Assembly: GCA_016124205.1 (NCBI GenBank)
Contig: WGOD01000001.1
Coordinates: 310,001 to 374,000 of the forward strand
Direction of reading: 5' to 3'
Source: Alphaproteobacteria bacterium
GTDB taxonomy: Bacteria; Pseudomonadota; Alphaproteobacteria; Caulobacterales; Maricaulaceae
Length of the DNA stretch: 64,000 bases
Below, piece by piece: positions 1-10,383 of this stretch (position 1 is its first letter; every line of letters begins with the position of its first letter). Position numbers and translations under genes: made by a program. The notes beneath the pieces were generated by a model. It worked only from the letters and a program-made list of their open reading frames with translations, was not told where the DNA came from and made no database searches.

Positions 1-1
1 C

Positions 2-1171
2 ATTCTGGACGGTGTGCGTACGCCGATCGGCCGCTATGGCGGGGCGCTGTCGAGCGTGCGTCCCGACGATCTTGCCGCGCATGCGATGACGGCGCTTCTG
101 GCGCGGCATCCGGGCCTCGATCCCGCTTCGCTCGACGAGGTGATCCTCGGCTGTGCCAACCAGGCGGGCGAAGACAACCGCAATGTCGCGCGCATGGCGC
201 TGCTGGTCGCAGGCCTGCCGCAGAGCGTGCCGGGCGTGACGGTGAACCGGCTGTGCGCCTCGGGCCTCGAAGCCGTGGCGCAGGCGGCGCGCGCGGTGAA
301 GACCGGTGAGGCGCGCTGCGTGATCGCCGGCGGCGTTGAAAGCATGTCGCGCGCGCCCTTCGTGATGGGAAAGGCGGAAAGCGCCTTCGACCGGCGTGCG
401 GAGATGTTCGACACGACGATCGGCTGGCGCTTCGTGAACCCGAAACTCAACGAGATTTACGGCTGCGAGGCGATGGGCGAGACGGCGGAAAACCTCGCCG
501 AGGAATTCGGCATTTCCCGCGAGGACCAGGACGCCTTCGCGCTGCGATCGCAAAGGCTTGCCGGTGCTTCTGAATCCAGACTGGCGGATCAGATCGTCGC
601 CGTTCCCGTGCCGCAACGACGGGGCGATCCGGTGTCGGTGACGAAGGACGAGCATCCACGCCCTGACGTATCACCGGACGATCTCGCCAAGCTGAAGCCG
701 GCCTTTCGCAAGGGTGGCAGCGTGACGGCCGGCAATGCGTCAGGCGTAAATGACGGCGCGGCGGCATTGCTGGTCGGTGGCGGGAAGTCCGGTGATCCAC
801 TGGCGCGGATCGTGTCCTACGCCACCGCCGGGGTCGCGCCGCGCACGATGGGGATCGGCCCGGTCCCGGCGAGCGAAAAGGCGCTGAAGCTTGCTGGCCT
901 CAGCCTCGATCAGATCGATGTGATCGAGCTCAACGAAGCCTTCGCCGCGCAGGTGCTCGCCTGTACGCGCAGCTGGGGCATCGCGGACGACGATCCGCGC
1001 CTCAACGCCTGGGGCGGGGCGGTCGCCCTCGGCCATCCGCTCGGCATGAGCGGCGCACGTCTGGCGCTGACGGCGGCGCACCGGTTGAAAGTGGAACAGG
1101 GTCGATACGCCCTCGTCACGCTGTGTGTCGGCGTCGGGCAGGGCGCGGCGATGGTGCTGGAGCGGGCGTAG
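2..1171 (+). CDS. 3-oxoadipyl-CoA / acetyl-CoA thiolase, 5' truncated by window edge
   Basis: Frame is open to the window start ([14 protein letters not shown]); thiolase motifs [61 protein letters not shown]. Confidence 0.93.
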   Translation: MLDGVRTPIGRYGGALSSVRPDDLAAHAMTALLARHPGLDPASLDEVILGCANQAGEDNRNVARMALLVAGLPQSVPGVTVNRLCASGLEAVAQAARAVKTGEARCVIAGGVESMSRAPFVMGKAESAFDRRAEMFDTTIGWRFVNPKLNEIYGCEAMGETAENLAEEFGISREDQDAFALRSQRLAGASESRLADQIVAVPVPQRRGDPVSVTKDEHPRPDVSPDDLAKLKPAFRKGGSVTAGNASGVNDGAAALLVGGGKSGDPLARIVSYATAGVAPRTMGIGPVPASEKALKLAGLSLDQIDVIELNEAFAAQVLACTRSWGIADDDPRLNAWGGAVALGHPLGMSGARLALTAAHRLKVEQGRYALVTLCVGVGQGAAMVLERA

Positions 1172-1180
1172 ACGACGAGT

Positions 1181-2011
1181 TCAGTATCCTTGGATGTAGG
1201 GCTCGACTCTTAGATTTCCGACTCTGGACAAACTTCCCTTCGGGCCCATCCCGACAAATTGTTTGAAATCGGTCGAAGTATCAAGCGTGTGATTGGGCAA
1301 TAAGATGAAGCCGTGAAGCCGCGCTTGAGCGCGCTGAATTGCGCCTCCAATTGGGCCGGAATTTTCTTTTACTTTTTCTAATACTATCTCACGGGGGTCA
1401 AATTCAATGTTGCCTTCAAAGCCATCCGATAGTTCTTTTGAAATAGATACCTTGTTGCTACCGATAACACCAAATGAGCCGTTAGGGTCTAAGTTAATTT
1501 TCGTATATTCCACTATGGAAGTTATCGGATTGAATTCGATTTTGTAACAATTTGGCGCAGACGAACCTTTCTTTGAAAGTTCAGAGCCTGTTAAAAAGGC
1601 CTCGAATGGCGATTGAACCTCTTTTATGTAACTGGTTGCTGCGGTGCAAATAAATCTAATAAATTCTTCGAATTCTGGAAATTCTTCATCGTAATTAATA
1701 CGCAAAGACTGGAAGGCGGAGGCACATAGGGAGTAAGTAAGGCTTGCGGATAGCGTGCTACCAGCAAAACAAAATCCAATATCTCCTTGAAACACCCGAC
1801 CGCAACCCGGACCATATTCTTCATCTCTAAATATCTCGAAAGGAAGGCGCAATAATTTTGCTGCGCGATCACTAAGGATCCGGGTGGAAGTGCCTTGAAT
1901 CTGGCTGGTGCTGCTAATGCGACTGTCTGCTACGATATTGAGTTGCTGTGATAGCGAAACTGAACCTTTGAAAATTGTTTCTCGTGGTTGCCAAACGATG
2001 ATGCTGGTCAA
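1181..2011 (-). CDS. Hypothetical protein, possible proteasome-like (Ntn-hydrolase fold) orphan; AT-rich
   Basis: 276-aa ORF in visibly AT-rich DNA (1381-1440 counted as 25/60 GC). N-term MTSIIVW...VADSRIS...ILSDRAAKLLRLP...IGFCFAGSTLSASL resembles proteasome/HslV-type proteins (inference). Confidence 0.6.
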   Translation of the reverse strand: MTSIIVWQPRETIFKGSVSLSQQLNIVADSRISSTSQIQGTSTRILSDRAAKLLRLPFEIFRDEEYGPGCGRVFQGDIGFCFAGSTLSASLTYSLCASAFQSLRINYDEEFPEFEEFIRFICTAATSYIKEVQSPFEAFLTGSELSKKGSSAPNCYKIEFNPITSIVEYTKINLDPNGSFGVIGSNKVSISKELSDGFEGNIEFDPREIVLEKVKENSGPIGGAIQRAQARLHGFILLPNHTLDTSTDFKQFVGMGPKGSLSRVGNLRVEPYIQGY

Positions 2012-2041
2012 TGTGATTTTTCCCTTTTAATCAGTTGGGAA

Positions 2042-2440
2042 CTAGGTTTGTCCCGGGATCACCGCCGTCGTTTCGATCTCGACCTTGGCGCGGGGTTCGA
2101 TCAGGCCGGCGACGATGACGAAGGCCATGACGGGATAGTTGCGGCCCATCATCTCCTTCCAGATCGCGCCGATCTGTTTGCCCGCGGCGAGGTATTCGTC
2201 GCGGTCGGTGATGTAGCCGGTCATGCGCACGACGTGCTCCGGGCCGGCGCCGGCCTCCTTAAGGACGGCGAGCGTATTCTTCAGAACCTGGCGGAATTGT
2301 TCCGTGAAATCATCGGAGACGATGGTCTCGGTCTCGTCCCAGCCGATCTGTCCGGCGACGAAGATCTGGCGGCCAAACACGGCGATGCCGTTGGAATAAC
2401 CCTTGGGTCGCGGCCAGCCTTCGGGTTGAAGTATCTGCAT
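2042..2440 (-). CDS. RidA family protein (YjgF/YER057c/UK114)
   Basis: 132 aa, GRQIFVAGQIGWD, RQVLKNTLAVLKEAGAGPEHVVRMTGYITD, AKVEIETTAVI typical of RidA. Confidence 0.9.
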   Translation of the reverse strand: MQILQPEGWPRPKGYSNGIAVFGRQIFVAGQIGWDETETIVSDDFTEQFRQVLKNTLAVLKEAGAGPEHVVRMTGYITDRDEYLAAGKQIGAIWKEMMGRNYPVMAFVIVAGLIEPRAKVEIETTAVIPGQT

Positions 2441-3606
2441 CAGCTTTCTCCCAGAACCTGCCGCGCAATCACTATTTTCTGGACTTCCGATGCGCCCTCA
2501 TAGATGCGCAGGGCACGGATTTCCCGGTAGAGTGCTTCCGGCACCGAACCGACCGTGACGCCGAGCCCGCCGAAGATCTGCACCGCCTTGTCGATCGTGT
2601 GCTGCGCGGTCTCGGTGGCGTGCAGTTTCGCCATCGCGGCTTCACGGGTCACGCGCGGCGCGCCGCCATCCTTGGCCCAGGCCGCGCGGTAGATGAGGAG
2701 GGCGGAGGCGTCGATGTCGAGCGCCATTTCCGCGATCTGAGACTGGACGATCTGGAGATCGGCAAGCGATGCGCCAAAGAGCTTGCGGCTCGTGGCGCGG
2801 TAGGCCGCCTCGTGCATTGCACGACGGGCGAAACCCAGCGCTGTGGCGGCGACGGTGGATCGGAAGACGTCCAGCGTAGCCATGGCATATTTAAAACCTT
2901 GGTTGATTTCGCCGATCAAAGCTGACTTTGGAATGCGACAGTCCGTGAAACGAAGTCTCGCGAGTGGATGCGGCGCTATCACCTTAATGCGTTCAGCAAT
3001 CTCGAGACCTGGAGTGTCTGCAGGAACGATGAAAGCGGAAATTCCGCGTGCACCTGCTGCGCCTGTCCTCGCAAACAGGGTGTAGAAGTCCGCAATCCCG
3101 CCATTTGATATGTAGGTCTTTTCCCCGTTGAGCACGTAATCATTTCCGTCGGACCGTGCTTCCAACGCTAGTGAAGATACATCTGAACCTGCGTTCGGTT
3201 CAGTTAGTGCAAAGGCTGCCACCGCTGTGCCGTTCGCCACTTTCGGAAGCCACTCGGACTTCTGACTTTCTGATCCGAACAGAGAAATCGTTCCGGACCC
3301 AAGCCCCTGCATGGCGAAGACGAAGTCAGCAAGGCCTGAATGATACGCCAGCTTCTCGCGGATCAGGCAAAGTGATCGAACATCGAGACTTTCTGTTTTT
3401 CCACCGTATGCGGACGGCACTGCGTAGCGTGTGAAACCGGCGTCCGACAACAGAGCGAGGATTTCGCTGCACTCGGTATCAATGTCCTTTTTGTGGATAA
3501 AGCCAGTGTCGGCAAAAATATCCATCGCCCACTGCATAATCGAATGCCCCAAATAGTGATGGGATTCTTCGAAGAAAGGCCAATATAGGTCTTCTCGTTC
3601 GATCAT
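2440..3606 (-). CDS. Acyl-CoA dehydrogenase
   Basis: [74 protein letters not shown]. Start set at ATG 3606 (MIEREDLYW); the longer ORF start lies inside the upstream gene. Confidence 0.93.
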   Translation of the reverse strand: MIEREDLYWPFFEESHHYLGHSIMQWAMDIFADTGFIHKKDIDTECSEILALLSDAGFTRYAVPSAYGGKTESLDVRSLCLIREKLAYHSGLADFVFAMQGLGSGTISLFGSESQKSEWLPKVANGTAVAAFALTEPNAGSDVSSLALEARSDGNDYVLNGEKTYISNGGIADFYTLFARTGAAGARGISAFIVPADTPGLEIAERIKVIAPHPLARLRFTDCRIPKSALIGEINQGFKYAMATLDVFRSTVAATALGFARRAMHEAAYRATSRKLFGASLADLQIVQSQIAEMALDIDASALLIYRAAWAKDGGAPRVTREAAMAKLHATETAQHTIDKAVQIFGGLGVTVGSVPEALYREIRALRIYEGASEVQKIVIARQVLGES

Positions 3607-3608
3607 CG

Positions 3609-4421
3609 TCAATTGCCCTCGAAGACCGGCTTTTCCTTCTTCACGAAGGCGCGGTAGGCGCGGCGGAAATCCTCGGTCTGCATGCAGATCGCCTGGGCCT
3701 GGGCCTCGGCCTCGATCGCTTGGTGGATGCCCATGTCCCATTCCGCGTTCAGCTGGTTCTTTGTCATGGCGTTGGCGAAGTTCGGCCCGGCGGCGATCCG
3801 CGCTGCGAGGTCGTTGGCGGTGGCCATCAGCTCGCCCTGCGGCACGACACGGTTCCAGAAGCCCCAGGCCTCGCCTTCCTCTGCGCTCATCGAGCGGCCG
3901 AGAAAGAGGAGTTCGCTCGCCCGGCCCTGACCGATGATGCGGGGCAGGATGGCGCAGGCGCCCATGTCGCAGCCTGCGAGGCCGACCCGATTGAACAGGA
4001 AAGCCGTCTTGGTCTCCGGCGTGGCAACGCGCAGGTCGGATGCCATGGCGAGAATCGCCCCGGCACCGACGCAGACCCCGTCCGCTGCCGTGATGACGGG
4101 CTGCGGGCAGTCCCGGATCGCCTTCACGAGGTCGCCCGTCATGCGTGTGAAGGCGAGGAGGCCCGGCATGTCCATCTCGGTCAGCGGACCGATGATCTCG
4201 TGCACATCGCCGCCGGAACAGAAATTCCCGCCTTCGCCGGTCAGGATCACCGCCTTCACTTCGGGCCGGTAGACGAGCGCCCGGAAGGTGTCGCGCAGCT
4301 CGGCATAGCTGTCGAAGGTCAGCGGGTTCTTCCGCTCGGGCCGGTTGAGCGTGACCGTGGCCACGCCCTCGGCGAAATCCCAGCGGAAGTGTTCGGGGAC
4401 GAAGGTTTCCGGGTTCATCAT
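3609..4421 (-). CDS. Enoyl-CoA hydratase/isomerase family protein
   Basis: [50 protein letters not shown] crotonase motifs. Confidence 0.92.
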   Translation of the reverse strand: MMNPETFVPEHFRWDFAEGVATVTLNRPERKNPLTFDSYAELRDTFRALVYRPEVKAVILTGEGGNFCSGGDVHEIIGPLTEMDMPGLLAFTRMTGDLVKAIRDCPQPVITAADGVCVGAGAILAMASDLRVATPETKTAFLFNRVGLAGCDMGACAILPRIIGQGRASELLFLGRSMSAEEGEAWGFWNRVVPQGELMATANDLAARIAAGPNFANAMTKNQLNAEWDMGIHQAIEAEAQAQAICMQTEDFRRAYRAFVKKEKPVFEGN

Positions 4422-4428
4422 TCTTGCC

Positions 4429-5187
4429 TTATGGCGCGCCGCCGTCGAGCGAAATGGCCTTGCCGTTCACCGTAAAGCTGTTCGGATGACAGAGCCAGAA
4501 GACGCATTCGGCGACTTCCTCGACCTGGATCAGGCGCTTCTGCGGGTTCATGCCCGCCAGTTCGGCGATCGCCTGTTCGCGCGAGCGTCCGGTGTTCGAC
4601 ATGATCGTGTTGATCGCGTTTTCCGCCATGTCGGTCTCGACATAGGCCGGGCAGACGGCGTTCACCGTGACTTTCGTCTGACCCCATTCGGCGGCGAGCG
4701 CCTTGGTCATGCCGACGACGGCATGCTTCGAGGCGCAATAGTGCGAGATGTAGGGTCCGCCGCGCAGACCCGCGACACTGGCGATGTTCACGACGCGGCC
4801 GTAGTCGCCACCCATCAGATCCTTCAGCGCCGCCTTGGTGCAGTGGAAGACACCGTCGACATTGACGTTCTGGATGCGGCGGAACTCGTCATAGTCGAGC
4901 TTGTGGAAGGGCCTCCCCGAAGCGATCCCCGCATTGTTGACGAGGATGTCGATCTTGCCGCCCTCGCTGGCCTTGGCGAAGGCCGCGGCGACACTGGCGG
5001 GATCGGTCACATCGCACTGGATGGCCGTCGCGCCATCGATTTCCGCGGCGGCCTTTTCGAGACGCTCCAGATTGCGGCCCATCAGGACGGTGGACGCGCC
5101 ATCGGCGGCGAGACGTTTCGCGGTCGCGAGGCCGATGCCCGTGCCGCCCCCGGTGATGACCGCGCGGCGGCCCTTGAGAACACTCAT
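4429..5187 (-). CDS. SDR family NAD(P)-dependent oxidoreductase
   Basis: [45 protein letters not shown] Rossmann/SDR motifs. Confidence 0.92.
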   Translation of the reverse strand: MSVLKGRRAVITGGGTGIGLATAKRLAADGASTVLMGRNLERLEKAAAEIDGATAIQCDVTDPASVAAAFAKASEGGKIDILVNNAGIASGRPFHKLDYDEFRRIQNVNVDGVFHCTKAALKDLMGGDYGRVVNIASVAGLRGGPYISHYCASKHAVVGMTKALAAEWGQTKVTVNAVCPAYVETDMAENAINTIMSNTGRSREQAIAELAGMNPQKRLIQVEEVAECVFWLCHPNSFTVNGKAISLDGGAP

Positions 5188-7469
5188 ACCTTCAATTCCC
5201 CCATTTCTGCGGCGCGCTCGAGATTGCGCGCCAACTGGCTGATTCCGGCTCGATACTGTTTCGGGACGTTCGCCCCGCGATACTGAAGCTCTGCCGCCGC
5301 CCGCAGCGTCCAGTTCGGATCGGCGAGGTGCGGGCGCGCCAGCGCGACGAGGTCGGCGCGGCCGGCGGCGAGGATCGAATTGACGTGATCGGTCTCGTAA
5401 ATGTTGCCGACGGCCATGGTGGCGCAGTGCAGCGTGTTGCGGACCTGATCGGAGAAGGGCGTCTGGAACATGCGGCCATAGACGGGTTGGGCCAGCGGTG
5501 TGGTCTGACCCGCCGAGACATCGATCAGATCGGCGCCCGCCTCAATGAAGGCTTCGGCGATCTTCACCGTGTCATCCGGCGTGATGCCGTCTTCGCCCAG
5601 CCAGTCGGTCGCCGACAGGCGCACGGCCATTGGCTTGTCGGCCGGCCAGGCCGCGCGCATCGCGCGGAACACTTCGAGCGGGAAACGGAGCCGGTTTTCG
5701 AGACTTCCGCCGTATTGGTCCGTCCGCTTGTTCGATACCGGCGTGATGAAGGAGGACAGGAGATAGCCGTGCGCGGCGTGCAGTTCGACCATGTCGAAGC
5801 CGCATGTGAGCGCGCGCATCGTGGCCGCGACAAAATCCTCGCGCACTTCGTCCATGTCAGCGCGGGTCATCTCACGGGGCAGCGGATGGGTCGGATCCCA
5901 CGGGACCGGAGAAGGAGCGATGGTCTGCCAGCCGCCCTCGGTCAGGGGCTGGTTGTCGCCGTCCCACGGCAGCCGCGTCGCGCCCTTGCGCCCGGCATGG
6001 GCCAGCTGGATGGCGATCTTCGCGCCGGAGCGGATGTGGACGAAATCGACGATGCGCGTCCACGCCTCGGCCTGTTCGTCATTCCACAGCCCGGTGCATC
6101 CCGGCGTGATGCGGCCCGTGGGGCTGACATCCGTCATCTCGGTATAGACCAGACCCGCTCCGCCCAGCGCGCGGGCGCCGAGATGGACGAGGTGGAAGTC
6201 GTTCGGGATGCCGTCCTCGGCGGAATACATGCACATCGGCGAAACGACGACGCGGTTCATCAACTCCATGTTCCGGATGCGGAAAGGCGCGAACATGGGC
6301 GGACGTTCGTCCGCACCGGACTTTTCCGCGAACCAGCGCTCCACCTTGCCGAGCCATTCCGGATCACGAAGGCGAAGGTTTTCGTGGCTGACGCGCTGTG
6401 ACCGGGTCAGCAGGGCATAGGCGAACTGGATCGGGTCGAAATGCGTGTAGCGTGGAATGTTCTCGAACCATTCCGTCGAGTTCCGGGCCGCGCTCTGCAG
6501 CTTCAGGACTTCGACCTTCCGCGTCTCCTGATAGTCGTGCAGCGCTTCGTCCAGCGGACGTTCCGATTGCGTCAACGCATCGGCCAGCATGATCGCGTCC
6601 TCGAACGCCAGCTTGGTGCCCGATCCGATGGAGAAGTGCGCCGTGTGGGCGGCATCGCCGAGGAGGATGATGTTGTCCTTGATCCAGGTTTCGCACAGCA
6701 CCCGGCGGAAATTGAGCCAGGACCCGCCGCGCAGGTGTTTGGCGTTGCTCATCAGGGCATGGCCATCGAGCCAGTCCGCGAACAAGGCTTCGCAGGCGCG
6801 GCAGGTCTCGTCCTGGTCCATCGTGTCGAAGCCGAGGCCGCGCCATGTCTCTTCCGAACATTCGACGATGAAGGTCGAGAGGTCATCGTCGAAACGGTAG
6901 GCATGGGCCCAGACCCAGCCATGGGGCGTTTCGACGAAAGCGAAGGTGAAGGCCTCGAACACCTTCTTCGTGCCGAGCCAGACGAATTTGTTGGCGCGCA
7001 GATCGATGTCGGGCTTGAAGACGTCCCTGTGGGCTTCGCGGATCCGGGAATTGATGCCGTCGCTGGCGACGATCATGTCATATCCGGAAAGGCTTTCGAG
7101 AGAGGGATCGATCTCGGTCTCGAACTTCAGCCCGACGCCGAGCTCACGGGCCCGGTCCTGCAACAGGTTCAGAAGCCGCATCCGGCCGATGCCGGAAAAA
7201 CCATGCCCGCCGGAGCGTTCCTCCGTGCCCCGGAAATAGACCGCGATATCGTCCCAATGCGCGAGGCTGTCGGCAATGACGGCCGCGCTTTCCGGGTCGT
7301 TGGCGCGCAGATTGTCCATCGTCTGGTCGGAGAAGACGACGCCCCAGCCGAAAGTGTCATCCGGAGCATTGCGCTCGAAGACATCGACCGTGCAGGACGG
7401 ATCGCGGAGCTTCATCGAGATCGCGAAATAGAGGCCGGCGGGGCCGCCGCCGATGCAGGCGATCTTCAT
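5184..7469 (-). CDS. Bifunctional FAD monooxygenase / old-yellow-enzyme reductase (2-aminobenzoyl-CoA monooxygenase/reductase or salicylyl-CoA 5-hydroxylase type)
   Basis: N-term FAD domain [20 protein letters not shown]...[25 protein letters not shown] fused to OYE domain [29 protein letters not shown]...[18 protein letters not shown]. Confidence 0.9.
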   Translation of the reverse strand: MKIACIGGGPAGLYFAISMKLRDPSCTVDVFERNAPDDTFGWGVVFSDQTMDNLRANDPESAAVIADSLAHWDDIAVYFRGTEERSGGHGFSGIGRMRLLNLLQDRARELGVGLKFETEIDPSLESLSGYDMIVASDGINSRIREAHRDVFKPDIDLRANKFVWLGTKKVFEAFTFAFVETPHGWVWAHAYRFDDDLSTFIVECSEETWRGLGFDTMDQDETCRACEALFADWLDGHALMSNAKHLRGGSWLNFRRVLCETWIKDNIILLGDAAHTAHFSIGSGTKLAFEDAIMLADALTQSERPLDEALHDYQETRKVEVLKLQSAARNSTEWFENIPRYTHFDPIQFAYALLTRSQRVSHENLRLRDPEWLGKVERWFAEKSGADERPPMFAPFRIRNMELMNRVVVSPMCMYSAEDGIPNDFHLVHLGARALGGAGLVYTEMTDVSPTGRITPGCTGLWNDEQAEAWTRIVDFVHIRSGAKIAIQLAHAGRKGATRLPWDGDNQPLTEGGWQTIAPSPVPWDPTHPLPREMTRADMDEVREDFVAATMRALTCGFDMVELHAAHGYLLSSFITPVSNKRTDQYGGSLENRLRFPLEVFRAMRAAWPADKPMAVRLSATDWLGEDGITPDDTVKIAEAFIEAGADLIDVSAGQTTPLAQPVYGRMFQTPFSDQVRNTLHCATMAVGNIYETDHVNSILAAGRADLVALARPHLADPNWTLRAAAELQYRGANVPKQYRAGISQLARNLERAAEMGELKV

Positions 7470-7534
7470 GCGCTGAACGTCCTCCCCAGGATCGATTCCG
7501 CTTCGTTGCGTGCGAGACTAGACGCGGGATGGCC

Positions 7535-8779
7535 TCACGTCACGGCGGCACGCTGTGCGTATCTGTCGTTCCGCCATTCACCGCTCTCCATGACGCCGCG
7601 AATGGCCTCAACCGCGTGCCAGACGTCTTCAAAGCTGTTGTAGAGCGGGGCGAAGCCGAATCGCAGAATGTCCGGTGCGCGGAAGTCGCCGATCACGCCG
7701 CGCGCGATGACGGCCTGCATGATCGCGTAGCCGTCCGGGTGGTGGAAGGAGACCTGGCTGCCGCGTTCGGCCTCGTCCGCCGGGCAGGCGAGGGTGAAGC
7801 CGTGTTGGTCGCAGAGGTCTTCCATAAGGGCGACGAAAAGCGAGCCGAGCGCCAGCGACTTGAAGCGGATCATGGTCATGTCAGCGTCGAGCATGAGGTC
7901 GAGGCCGGTTTCGAGCGCGGCCATGCCCAGAATGCCTGGCGTGCCGCACTGGAAACGGTCGATGCCGGGGGCCGGGCGATAGGTGTCGTCGAACTCAAAG
8001 GGCGCGGCATGGCCGAGCCAGCCGGACAGGGCCGGGAAGACACTTTCCTGATGGCGTTTCGCCGCGAAAATGAAGGCCGGGGCGCCGGGCCCGCCATTGA
8101 GATATTTGTAGCCGCAGCCGACGGCGAAGTCGGCGTTTGCACCGTTCAGATCGACCTTCACTGCACCGGCGCTGTGCGACAGATCCCAGATCACCGGGAT
8201 ACCCTTCTCATGGGCTGCGGCGGTGACCGCCTTCATGTCGCGCATGCGTCCGGTCTTGTAGTGAACATGGGTCAGGAGAAGGGCGGCAACGGTTTCGTCG
8301 AGCGCACCCATGATGTCTTCGCCGTCGACAAGCCGGGTCTCGATCCGTCCTCCCGACAGCACGGACAGGCCCTGCATCATGTAGACGTCGGTCGGGAAGT
8401 TCCCGCGCTCCGACAGCAGGGTCGTTCGCTCCGGATTCAGTTGAAGACACGCGGAGAGCGCCTTGAATACATTGATGGATGTGGAGTCCGCTGCGACGAC
8501 TTCATCGGCTCCGGCGCCGATAAGCCGCGCGATCTTCGTGCCGACGCGGCGGGGGGCATGGATCCAGTCGGCCGTGTTCCAGGACCGGATCAGGTCGCGG
8601 CCCCATTCCTCGCGGACGACGGTTTCGATCCGCTCCGGCGTCGCCTTCGGAAGACAGCCCAGCGAATTGCCGTCGAGATAGATCACACCTTCGGGAATCT
8701 CGAAGCGGTCGCGGAAGCTGGCGAGTGGATCCTTGCGGTCCATTTCGCGGACGGAATCGAGCGTCAGTTCGGTCATCAA
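7535..8779 (-). CDS. kynU: Kynureninase
   Basis: PLP-fold protein: YLDGNSLGCLPKATPERI, SINVFKALSACLQLNPERTTLLSERGNFPTDVYMMQGL, VGCGYKYLNGGPGAPAFIF. Confidence 0.95.
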   Translation of the reverse strand: MMTELTLDSVREMDRKDPLASFRDRFEIPEGVIYLDGNSLGCLPKATPERIETVVREEWGRDLIRSWNTADWIHAPRRVGTKIARLIGAGADEVVAADSTSINVFKALSACLQLNPERTTLLSERGNFPTDVYMMQGLSVLSGGRIETRLVDGEDIMGALDETVAALLLTHVHYKTGRMRDMKAVTAAAHEKGIPVIWDLSHSAGAVKVDLNGANADFAVGCGYKYLNGGPGAPAFIFAAKRHQESVFPALSGWLGHAAPFEFDDTYRPAPGIDRFQCGTPGILGMAALETGLDLMLDADMTMIRFKSLALGSLFVALMEDLCDQHGFTLACPADEAERGSQVSFHHPDGYAIMQAVIARGVIGDFRAPDILRFGFAPLYNSFEDVWHAVEAIRGVMESGEWRNDRYAQRAAVT

Positions 8780-9411
8780 AGGCTCCGCAGAATGGCGCGC
8801 ATCGGGGCGGCGTCGGCTCCGGCGATCTTGAGGGGAAGCGCGATCAGCTCGTAATCGCCCTCCGGGACGTCGTCGAGGACGAGGCCTTCGAGGATGCGCA
8901 TGTCCGCCCGGCGTACGGCGTGATGCGCGTCGAGCGTCTTGGAGGTTTCCTTGTCCATCGAGGCACTGTCGATGCCGACGAGTTTCACGCCGGCGCTTGC
9001 GAGCACTTCGATGGTTTCGGGGGCCACGGCGGTGAAGCCGGAATCCCAGACCTCGTGCGGGAAGGCGTCATAGGTTCGGAACAGGACACGGGTCTGACCG
9101 GCGAGCTTGGCGGTGTCGAAGTCCGACGGTTTCACGGTCCCGCGCGCATGCCGCACATCGAAGACGCGGCAGGGGCCGACATAGGGGGCGAGATCGACGG
9201 CTTCGATGGCCGCGCCATCGGGGTCGTAATGCAGGGGCGCATCACCGTGCGCACCGGAATGCGTCGACAGCGTGAGCCTTGAGACATTGACCGGGCAGTC
9301 GCCCTCGAGCGCCCAGGTCCGTTCGATCGAGAAGGCGGTATCACCCGGCCAGACTGGCAGGCCGGGGCGCAGGGTTTGGGAGATGTCCCAGATACGCCTC
9401 GTGTCGCTCAC
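8776..9411 (-). CDS. kynB: Kynurenine formamidase (arylformamidase)
   Basis: WDISQTLRPGLPVWPGDTAFS, LTLSTHSGAHGDAPLHYDPDG cyclase-family motif. GTG start at 9411 overlaps the kynA stop; the ORF-track start at 9552 is inside kynA. Confidence 0.93.
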   Translation of the reverse strand: MSDTRRIWDISQTLRPGLPVWPGDTAFSIERTWALEGDCPVNVSRLTLSTHSGAHGDAPLHYDPDGAAIEAVDLAPYVGPCRVFDVRHARGTVKPSDFDTAKLAGQTRVLFRTYDAFPHEVWDSGFTAVAPETIEVLASAGVKLVGIDSASMDKETSKTLDAHHAVRRADMRILEGLVLDDVPEGDYELIALPLKIAGADAAPMRAILRSL

Positions 9412-10253
9412 AGCTTCGTCCGCACCGTCCAGAGTTCCGGGAAGAAGCGCAGGTCGAGCGCCTTCACGAGATAGCCGACCCCGCTCGATCCGCCGGTGCC
9501 GCGGCGGTAGCCAATGATGCGCTCTACCGTCTTCATGTGGTTGAAGCGCCATTGCTGGAAGCGGTGTTCGAGATCGACCAGCTTTTCCGCGAGTTCATAG
9601 AGCGCCCAGTGCCGTTCCGTGTTCCGGTAGACTTCGGCCCAGGCATCCTCGACCGCCTGCGACGGCTCATAGGGTTTCGACCAGTCGCGGTCCGTCGCGG
9701 CGGCGGGGAGGTCGAAGCCGGATTTGGCCAGGATCTGCAAGGTCACGTCATAGAGACTCGGCGCGTTCAGGGCCGCGACGACTTCACCGTGGACCGGTGT
9801 GTTCTCATGCACGCGGGCAAGGGCGGCATTCTTGTTGCCCAGCTTGTATTCCAGCATGCGGTATTGCGCCGACTGGAAGCCGGAGGACTGACCCAGCTTG
9901 TCGCGGAAGCGCAGATAGTCGGCCGGCGTCATCGTCGCGAGGATCGACCAGGACTGGGTCAGCTGTTCCTGGATGCGGGCGATGCGGGCGATCATCTTGA
10001 AGGCAGGGCCGGTGTCGCCCGCCTTGATGCAGGCGATCGCGCCATCCAGTTCATGAAGACAGAGTTTGAGCCACAACTCGCTGGCCTGGTGGATGACGAT
10101 GAACATGAGTTCGTCATGCTCGTCGGTGATCGGGTTCTGTGCGGACAGAACCTGGTCAAGCGCGAGATAGCGTCCGTAGGAGAGGCCGCCTTCCGGAGAC
10201 CAGTGAATGTCCTCGCCGGTGAGGTCGACCGAGGTGTGGATCTTGTCGGACAT
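9408..10253 (-). CDS. kynA: Tryptophan 2,3-dioxygenase
   Basis: LSYGRYLALDQVLSAQNP, DELMFIVIHQASELWLKLCLHEL, RMLEYKLGNKN, FNHMKTVERIIGYRRGTGGSSGVGYL. Confidence 0.96.
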   Translation of the reverse strand: MSDKIHTSVDLTGEDIHWSPEGGLSYGRYLALDQVLSAQNPITDEHDELMFIVIHQASELWLKLCLHELDGAIACIKAGDTGPAFKMIARIARIQEQLTQSWSILATMTPADYLRFRDKLGQSSGFQSAQYRMLEYKLGNKNAALARVHENTPVHGEVVAALNAPSLYDVTLQILAKSGFDLPAAATDRDWSKPYEPSQAVEDAWAEVYRNTERHWALYELAEKLVDLEHRFQQWRFNHMKTVERIIGYRRGTGGSSGVGYLVKALDLRFFPELWTVRTKL

Positions 10254-10336
10254 CGAAACTCCGATCGGGTTTCCGTTTGGTCCGGTCTATCCCCCGCCGG
10301 GCGCGGGCGGCAAGCCCTGGCTGCGGGCATGAAAAA

Positions 10337-10360
10337 GGGCGGCCCGTTGCCGGACCGCCC
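10337..10360 (-). terminator. Rho-independent terminator downstream of the M2 peptidase gene
   Basis: Minus strand GGGCGGTCCGGCAACGGGCCGCCC followed by TTTTTC. Confidence 0.75.
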
Positions 10361-10383
10361 CGTTTCGAACGCGGATAAGGGAA

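Noticed and set aside
6441-7643. 400-aa plus-strand ORF (similarly 5328-6401, 7529-8854, 44872-46416, 43377-44579, 60260-61741)
   Set aside because: All lie antisense to well-supported genes (monooxygenase/reductase, kynU, ntrX, trkA, lpdA); no recognisable domains.
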